64,000 nucleotides of DNA from Symbiodinium natans (Eukaryota > Sar > Dinophyceae > Suessiales > Symbiodiniaceae), in NCBI GenBank assembly GCA_905221605.1, contig CAJNDS010002568.1, forward strand, positions 563,913 through 627,912, in the 5' to 3' direction. The position numbers were made by a program, and so were the translations under genes. Each line of letters starts with the position of its first letter. Position 1 is the first letter of the stretch. Below, one piece after another: positions 57,660 to 64,000 of the stretch. The notes below the pieces were generated by a model. It did not search any database. It was not told the DNA's origin and saw nothing but the letters and a program-made list of their open reading frames with translations.

Positions 57660-58319
57660 ATATCCAACACAAAGCGCGTGGCTTTCCCTTTTCTACAGGG
57701 GTCCATGTACCTATATCGTGCTTTTCTTTGGCCCCAAACCTACTTGTTAGAATTTTAAACCCATGCAGATTCAAAAAAAGGACCCTTTGACCGAAAAACG
57801 CAAAAGCTTGAATGCCCCACCCTAGCATCCTAAGCCCCCAAAACCAAAACAAGAATCCTCGAAGCCTAAGCCCTGAACCCTAAACCCTAAACCCTAGACC
57901 CTAAACCGCAAAACCCAAGAGCTCCAAACCCCTAAACCCTAAACGGAGAATCCTCTGAGCCTAGGCCCTAAAGGGGCCTGTGTGGTCGGACGCACCTCAG
58001 AAGACCTAAACCCTACTCCCTAAGCACTAAACCCGACCCCTGCCCCCCCGCTGCCCCCCCCTCCCAAACCATAATTAATATCTTAATGAATACCCTACCC
58101 AGAAGCCACAGTATAGACCATCGCTGAACCATGTGGCGGGCTTGCGACTGTCAAATCTACATCAAGTCATACAATGGCCCTCCGACCTCCCTTGCTATGT
58201 ACCCTTTAGGGTTTAGGGTTTAGGGCTTACGTGACTCGGATCCTATTTCGACTCAGGATGATTGCCCCAAGGCCCTGAAACCTAAACCCTGGACCCTAAA
58301 TCCTAACCCCCTACCAAAC

Positions 58320-58760
58320 CCCCACAAAGAAGTTGCATTGTAGAAGAACCTCCATGACCACTGAGCCCAGGGCAGGGTCACAAGGACCTGAGCTTGAGAT
58401 GTGCTTGCGAGACTTCACCCAAATCTTCGAGGCTTCTGATCACTGAAGTTTTCCACAGAGGCTTGGCCGTTGGATTTCCAGAGGTCTTTGAGACTAACAG
58501 ACCTTTGACCTTCTTGGGGCTCTTTGGGAGTATCATTTACATGCATTTTTGTATCTATGGACTGTAATGATGCGTTCGGCGACACCTCCACAGACATGTG
58601 CAACCAAATTTGCTTTTGTGATCAGGACTGATGCAACGATCTGAGAACCAGCACCGGCACCTAGTTGTACCTTTGTTTTAAACTTTCCTGGGCAAAGTAA
58701 GTGTTGCCTTGAACCTCTCCAAGAAATCTGCGCCACGATTGTGTGTGGAATTAGGGCTCT
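58320..58760 (-). pseudogene. Frame-broken - strand coding remnant
   Basis: Two overlapping - frames are open: one with VQLGAGAGSQIVASVLITKA and CGGVAERIITVHRYKNACK, the other with MSVEVSPNASLQSIDTKMHV and SVSLKDLWKSNGQASVENFS. Composition is protein-like and less GC-rich than the exons, as in a decayed single-exon (processed) copy. No family recognised. Confidence 0.35.
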
Positions 58761-59282
58761 TGATTCCGATTCCCAGCGTAGACATTCTAGTCCCTAAGCC
58801 CCTAAACGCTAACCCCTAACCCCCACACCCTAAACCCTAAACCTAAATCAACAGTAAACCTGACACTCTAAATTGAACGTCCCCAAAGTCCGAACCTCCA
58901 TCCTGAGCCCTGCAAGCACGTTTAGGGTTCAGGGTTTAGGGTGTAGGGTTCAGGGTTTAGGGTTTAGGGTTCAGGGTTTAGGGTTTAGGGTTCAGGGTTT
59001 AGGGTTTAGGGTTCAGGGCACTCTGTGCAAGTGTCATTGCTTTTGGGTTAGCTCAATCAGCTCGCAGAGTTGTACTGCAGCTGCACGACAATTCAAAGGA
59101 TGTGCCTGTGCAATTTCAACATCTACTGCATGGGTAATGTCAGCTCCCTGACCTTGCTGGAGGAGGTGAACCTTTGGATTCTGTTGGGTCTATAGGGTTT
59201 AAGGAACATGTAAGTACCTGAAAGTGCTAACACGGCTACTGCCGTGAAGGTTACCTTCTCGGCACCGAACTGCAACTAAACC

Positions 59283-59590
59283 ATGCACGACTCTTGCGTG
59301 TGTAGACTTCAGCGGCTAGGGCCGCCCGCCTGCCTGCTCCCCCGCACAGTGGGCGGGCGGCGCTTAAGCCCCTCGGAGTCGATTGCGCAAGCCAACCCAC
59401 ATCCTTCACCCACCTCCCGCAGCTCAGAGGTCGATAGCACCCGATGGGGACCCTCACTGAAACTTCCCGAGACCCGTCCTGGACATCCCCGCAACCCCTC
59501 CAGGCTGAGACGGCGTGGGGTGGGCTCTTCGCATTTCACGAGGCTCTCGAAGCTAGTCCCCCAACCTTCACAGCTTCTGCGCCACCCTAA
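59283..59590. other. Unplaced open region
   Basis: Open on both strands (+ 59283-59657, - 59309-59539) with Pro/Arg/Ser-rich composition and no motif. Probably GC-rich non-coding or a disordered-region exon. Confidence 0.3.
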
Positions 59591-59919
59591 ACTCGAAACC
59601 CTAAACCCTAAACCCTATAAACCCTATAAACCCGAAACCCTAAACCCGAAACCCTAAACCCGAAACGCGAACTTCCGAAGCCTGGACCTGGCAAGCTCGC
59701 AGGCACCTTTAGGGCCGCGGGGGTCGGGCTTGAGGGTTTGTAGGGTTTACCCCCTATAAATCCTAAACCCTAAAGCCTAGCCAGGGCCTAGCCCGAAGCC
59801 CTAAGCCCTAAACCCTAAACTTTGACCACTAAACCCTAAAGACTAAACCCTAAACTCCAAAGCCCACCTCCTTTTCTAAACCCTAAACCCTGAACCCTAA
59901 ACCCGAAATCCTCCTCCAC

Positions 59920-59990
59920 AGGGCTTCCCTGCCGCGAAGGACACAGCCGGATGCTTCACGCCGGGCCCAGCCGGCTTCGGAACCGGCAGC
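59920..59990 (-). CDS. - strand gene, exon 1 of chain
   Basis: - strand: acceptor AAG|G, reading AAGSEAGWARREASGCVLRG then REA plus two bases, GT donor at 59919. In phase with 56967-57039. The + frame GFPAAKDTAGCFTPGPAGFG is the alternative. Confidence 0.38.
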
Positions 59991-60629
59991 CTTTACGGCT
60001 TAGGATTCAGGATTTGGGCCCTCAGCCCTAAATCCTTACCCTTAACCCTAAACCCTAAAGTTTGGGGTTTAGGGTTCAGGATTGAGGCTTAGGGGTGACT
60101 TCAGTGTATCTTTCAGGGTTTAGGGTTTAGGGCTTCGGGGCATACGTCGCGTTTGTTCCCGTAGGCACAAAAATAATTAGTCCAGAATCCTTGTGTAATA
60201 AGGCCTGCGGGCCCAAAAGACCCTTAAATAGGAGTTCTTGGAGCCTTAGGGTTCAGGAAAATGAACCATAAGCCCGTGTAGGGTTAGGGTCTTGAAGTAA
60301 ACGTTTGGGATTTCCAACTCTGAGGTTTCTTGACAGGGTTTGGAGTTTCCCTAAACCCTGAACCCTGAAGCCTATACCCTTAACCCTAAAGATCCGAGTC
60401 CCTCACCCTAAACCCTAAACCCTAAACCCTAAACCCTAAACCCTAAACCCTCAACCCTACAATACGGCCCCAACCCAAAACCCCGCACCCCAAACTCGGT
60501 TGATCCCGTACCCCCACCCCTGATAGATGTTCCTGAATAGGATCGTCGAAGCCCTAAGCTCTAAACCCTAAACCCTAAACCCTGAACTTTTAGTCAGGGC
60601 AAACACGAACGATCCCAGGGCCCTTCACA

Positions 60630-60738
60630 TGGGGAGGTCGGAATAATTACTAGTAGTATGCCCTTATGGTCCCTTCATAATCATACGATAATAACCTCCA
60701 AACATGCTATTCTCATCATATGTTCGGGCCCCTACCTC
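60630..60738. mobile_element. Family C element
   Basis: GGAGGTCGGAATAATTAC at the left, AGTATGCCCTTATGGTCCC core and GGGCCCCTACC at the right. Confidence 0.66.
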
Positions 60739-62078
60739 AGCAGACCACCTTCGAGCCCTGAACCCCGTTGTCGCTCGCGCATGCAGGGATTTAGGCCCTG
60801 GGGTTTCTTGAGCGGATTTAGGGCTCATGGTTTCAGAGATGTTTGAGCTAATTTTTTATTTTGTATGTTTTGTTTTTTTTGGGAGGGGGGGTTGTGGCTG
60901 TTGTGCGGTTTAGTGTTTAGGGGCTTTAAATCACCTTAAGTTCCTTGTTCCATGGGTTTCGCGCATAGCTCGGGCATAACTTACAAGCTTATAGATCTGG
61001 GACGGTCTAGGGCATAGGGGCTTCGCCTCTCTACAGCACCCAGCATCTGACGGAAGGCGAGGATGTCCAGGATCTCCTTGCGAAGCTCCGCGGCCCAAAA
61101 CGGGCTTGGGGGTTCAGGGCACTTTGTAAGAATATGACAAAAACAACTAAGAGTTTTTTTTTTTTGGGGGGGGGGGGGGTAAATCCTCCCCCTCCACCCA
61201 GCATCACAAGTCTCCTTCTGCATGGCAGGCGTGGCAGTGGTGCAATTGGCAGGATCCTGGCCGGTTATCGAGTGTCTACAGGTTTTCCGTGGTGTTGCGA
61301 GATATAACCCCTACTATGTATATGCACCTTGCCAAAAGCCCCTAAACCCCGAACCCTCGAGTCCTAAATCTAAATCCCCTAAGCCCCTGAAACCCGAAAC
61401 CCGAAACTCTTGAAGCCCTTCCCCCGAACTCCGTGACGAGGGGCATCCACCCCCCTAAACCCTAGACCCTAAACCCCAAAGACCGGTGTAGGGCCCAGAG
61501 CTTCAGCGGTACGCAGGATCCGTTATGATCCCTGAGGGCCCACGTACCTATGAAGTCTATACTTGGGCCCCAAAGCTACTTTATGGGAACCCTTTAAGGC
61601 CCACGCTTTTGCTATCTAGGTACGAATTCGGTTCCTTGATTAAGGGGAGAGGGATGCCACTAAGAGAGAGAGAGAGAGAGAGAGAGACCAATGCCCATGA
61701 AATATTGGTATTGTGCTCTCTGGATAGCTGCCCCTACCTGTTTAAGTAGTGTTAATGCCCGCCTAAAACAAGGAAACGTCCAAACAAACACAACGTGTGT
61801 GCCCCGCCCCGGCCCTGGCTACCGGGAAACCTACACCCTTAAACCCTAAGACCTAAAACCCCTTTTAGCTCTAGGCCGCAAGACAAAGACGCCACGTGGG
61901 CTCCTCTAAACCCTAAACCCCTAACCCCCAGACCCCAAAACCCCTAAACCCCTGAAACCCTAACCCCTACACACTAAGCCCTAAGCCCCAAAACCCTAAG
62001 CCCTTGATCTGACAGTCACCCTAAACCCAAACCCCCAAAGCCCAAAACCCTAAACACAAACCCTCTCTCTCCAGTCCT

Positions 62079-62165
62079 CCAAGGCCAAGCAGGGCTCAAG
62101 TTCATTCATGTGGGCCACGGCGGCACCACACCTTGGGGTAGGCTGGGTCGTTTTGCCATTGCGGT
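62079..62165. other. Exon-like spacer, strand unsure
   Basis: + reads QGSSSFMWATAAPHLGVGWV; - reads LDRNGKTTQPTPRCGAAVAH and MNELEPCLALE with a GAG|GA end. CCCTAAA-like sequence on the left and TTTAGGG on the right. Confidence 0.3.
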
Positions 62166-62282
62166 CCAGTGTTTAGGGTTTAGGGTTCGGGTTTAGGGTT
62201 TAGGGTTTAGGGTTTAGGGTTTAGGGTTTAGGGTTTAGGGTTTAGGGTTTAGGGTTTAGGGTTTAGGGTTTAGGTTTTAGGG
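62166..62282. repeat. TTTAGGG array
   Basis: G-strand array beside a 90 bp GC-rich exon-like spacer at 62075-62165. Confidence 0.94.
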
Positions 62283-62330
62283 CTTAGGGTTTGAGGTCAC
62301 GAGGGCTGCAGAGTTCTAGGCCCAGAGAGC

Positions 62331-62450
62331 CCAAAACCCCCTTAGTTAAGGAACAGACCTTAAAGCATATAGGGGCCCTTAATATGCTTTTAAGGTATAT
62401 TCCTTCATTACATGGTTTTTTTTTTTTTTGGGGGGGGGGGGGGCTCTAGG
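62331..62450. mobile_element. Family E element with expanded T/G tract
   Basis: The left end CCCAGAGAGCCCAAAACCCC matches the 49964 copy. In the right end the expected GGTTTTGGG is replaced by a run of about thirteen T and thirteen G before CTCTAGG. Confidence 0.68.
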
Positions 62451-62875
62451 ATTCTAGCAGGGTTCCAGGCTTTGGGTTCTAGGGCTTCCAGGCTCCAGGC
62501 TTCGAGTGTTTAGGGGTTTAAGGTTTAGGGTTTAGGGTATAGGGGTTAGGGTTAGGGTTTAGGGTTTAGGGTTGAGGGTTTAGGGGTAAGGAGAGTGCTT
62601 AGTTTAGGGTTCGATCGTTTGGGATTTTGTTTCGGGCTCTTGGGGTTCCTGGCTCTCAGGCTGAGGGCTCATACACCAGTACTTACTGGGTATCTTGCAG
62701 GCCCAGGCAAACACAAGCCGCGAAAGCAGGGCTGAGGGGGGCCTTGCGTGCCCCTAAACCCCAAACCCCAAACCCTAAATCCTAAACCCCAAACCTTAAA
62801 CCCTCAACCCTAAACCCTAAACCCTAAACCCCAAACCTTAAACCCCAAAAAACCCTAAACCCCCCTTTGTAGCAC

Positions 62876-62916
62876 CCTGAGAGCCCAGCTGCCGACAGAA
62901 GATGTTTGAGACCCCC
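62876..62916 (-). CDS. Candidate - strand exon
   Basis: - strand: after AAG|G it reads GVSNIFCRQLGSQ. Short but protein-like; function unknown. Confidence 0.32.
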
Positions 62917-63129
62917 TTGCTGTTCATCTAGAGACAACAACGAAGCAAGCCCAAAAGCGCTTAAACCCGGAACCCTGAACCCGAAATCTTAAACCCTAAA
63001 CCCTAAACCCTAAACCCTAAACCCTAAACCCTAAATTCCCACCCAGGCCTGCTTAGGCCGTACCCACCCTTTTCAGGGTGCCTGGACCCAGCACTACACC
63101 CAACAGCGATTAACACCATCGCTTGGAGT

Positions 63130-63355
63130 TACTATGCAAGCCTAAAGAGTTGTGTTGAGCGTGAGCTGCACCTCCAGTGCCGGTGCAGTACCCCGCCTGG
63201 GGTACCCCGCCCCCCTTCTCCGATTCTCAATAAGAAACCTGGCGACGTGTTTCAGTGGGGCCAAAAGTGGCTTCTGCACGTCGCCCCTGGCCCCCCTCCG
63301 GAGCCCCCTGGTGCCGGGCTTCTGGCGGAGCGTGTTCAGGGACTAGCCGCAGCCT
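63130..63355. other. Coding-like region, strand unsure
   Basis: + reads ILNKKPGDVFQWGQKWLLHV then APGPPPEPPGAGLLAERVQG to a TGA; - reads LRLVPEHAPPEARHQGAPEG. Both are plausible. It adjoins the C-rich tract at 63367-63570. Confidence 0.33.
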
Positions 63356-63366
63356 GAACACTGCCA

Positions 63367-63572
63367 AACCCCCCCCCCCCCTCCCTCCTCCCCGCCCCCC
63401 CCCTTCCCCCCCCCTCCCCCCCCTTCCCCCCCCCTCCCCCCTCCCCCCCTCCCCGCCCCCCCCCCTCCCCCCCCCCCCCCCCCTCCCCCCCCCCTTGCCC
63501 CCCTCCCCCTGCCCTGCCTCCCCTCTCCCCCCCCCCTCCGCCCTCCCCCCCCCCCTCCCCTCCCCTCCCCGC
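63367..63572. repeat. C-rich tract with T breaks
   Basis: About 200 bp of C homopolymers broken by single or double T and rare G, like the tracts in the composite elements but without a minisatellite beside it. Confidence 0.95.
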
Positions 63573-63585
63573 CACTTTCATCCTA

Positions 63586-63962
63586 TCAAATCTGATGCCA
63601 CATGGTTTTCACGGGTGGCCCTGTCCACCGCTTCAAAAATGCCTCTGAGCCTTTGTTGGGATCTGAGATCATTCCGACAAGCGCTCCGAGGACAGGCTTG
63701 TCACATGGCTCCAAGATTTCCTGAGCTTCAGCAGAGCCTGTATGACTTTGGCGTTGCCCTTGTTTGTGAGCTTGGCCAAGGCCCGGTACACTGCGGCACC
63801 GCCGCTCATGCCCAGCAGGCGGTCTATCAAGTCACTGTCCCCAACCTTGCCCAGACCATCCACGGCAGGCATGTGCTGCTGCTCCTCCCCCTCCCCCCCC
63901 TCCCCCCCGTCCCAGAGGTAAGGGCCTTCTGCCCCCGTCTGTTTTCTGGGTCTACTCGACAA
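63586..63962 (-). CDS. HEAT-like repeat protein fragment with a frame break
   Basis: The - frame reads GLGKVGDSDLIDRLLGMSGG, then AAVYRALAKLTNKGNAKVIQ and ALLKL, which resembles HEAT/armadillo-type helical repeats (helix pairs with Ala/Leu spacing). Near 63715-63730 the protein-like frame switches to EILEPCDKPVLGALVGMISD and PNKGSEAFLKRWTGPP, ending TGA at 63588-63586. Either a very short intron or a frameshift lies between. Upstream of 63900 is a Gly/Glu-rich stretch over a C-rich tract. The gene probably continues past the right edge. Confidence 0.45.
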
Positions 63963-64000
63963 GGGGATCTACTTAGCCTACTTGGCCGAAAAGGCCACAA

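Noticed and set aside
1-64000. Window as a true chromosome end
   Set aside because: Arrays are short, face both ways and alternate with exons across all 64 kb; a telomere would be one long array of one polarity.

Overview
The window looks like nuclear DNA of a dinoflagellate, of the Symbiodinium/Polarella/Prorocentrum kind. Three things point there: TTTAGGG/CCCTAAA (plant/dinoflagellate-type telomere) repeats run through almost the whole 64 kb; the coding sequence is cut into tiny GC-rich exons of about 27-120 bp; and the introns use GC and GA donors more than GT, with acceptors that are nearly all AG followed by G. No bacterial operon, rRNA or CRISPR array is visible. The genus is an inference and would need a database search.

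Main gene. On the + strand, from about 10.5 to 45.6 kb, I could chain 34 small exons whose phases match at every junction. The product is an E1-like (ThiF/MoeB superfamily) protein of the TcdA/CsdL/yeast Tcd1-Tcd2 family, the ATP-dependent dehydratases that cyclise t6A at tRNA position 37. Exons 1-21 (10.5-35.9 kb) give one complete TcdA-like module with the nucleotide-binding motifs intact. Exons 22-23 give an Ala/Pro/acidic linker. Exons 24-34 (39.6-45.6 kb) give a second, diverged TcdA-like module that keeps GxGxxG but has lost the Asp pair of the DxxDD motif. If the chain is right, this is a fused active/degenerate tandem, built like a eukaryotic ubiquitin E1. About 2 kb of coding sequence is spread over 35 kb.

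Flanks. At 0.3-1.8 kb four + strand exons chain in phase, but I do not recognise the product. Between 48.5 and 63.96 kb the best-looking exons are on the - strand. Five chain in phase (60.0 to 55.0 kb) and the right edge carries a HEAT-like reading frame with a frame break, so at least one convergent - strand gene is likely, of unknown function.

Introns and repeats. Introns are built from telomere-type arrays. Many exons have CCCTAAA arrays on the left and TTTAGGG arrays on the right, so introns tend to start G-rich and end C-rich and could fold on themselves. Set into the arrays are several short inverted-repeat (MITE or introner-like) families, three larger composite elements (20.7-22.0, 22.1-23.3 and 37.7-38.7 kb) made of a minisatellite, a long C-rich tract and a shared tail, a 1.4 kb TGTGTGTC array, a retroelement fragment with a CCHC zinc knuckle (13.4-14.0 kb), a possible transposase relic (32.3-32.9 kb) and a tRNA-like/unknown-gene insert (16.0-17.7 kb). 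Most other long open frames in the window are artefacts of repeats.
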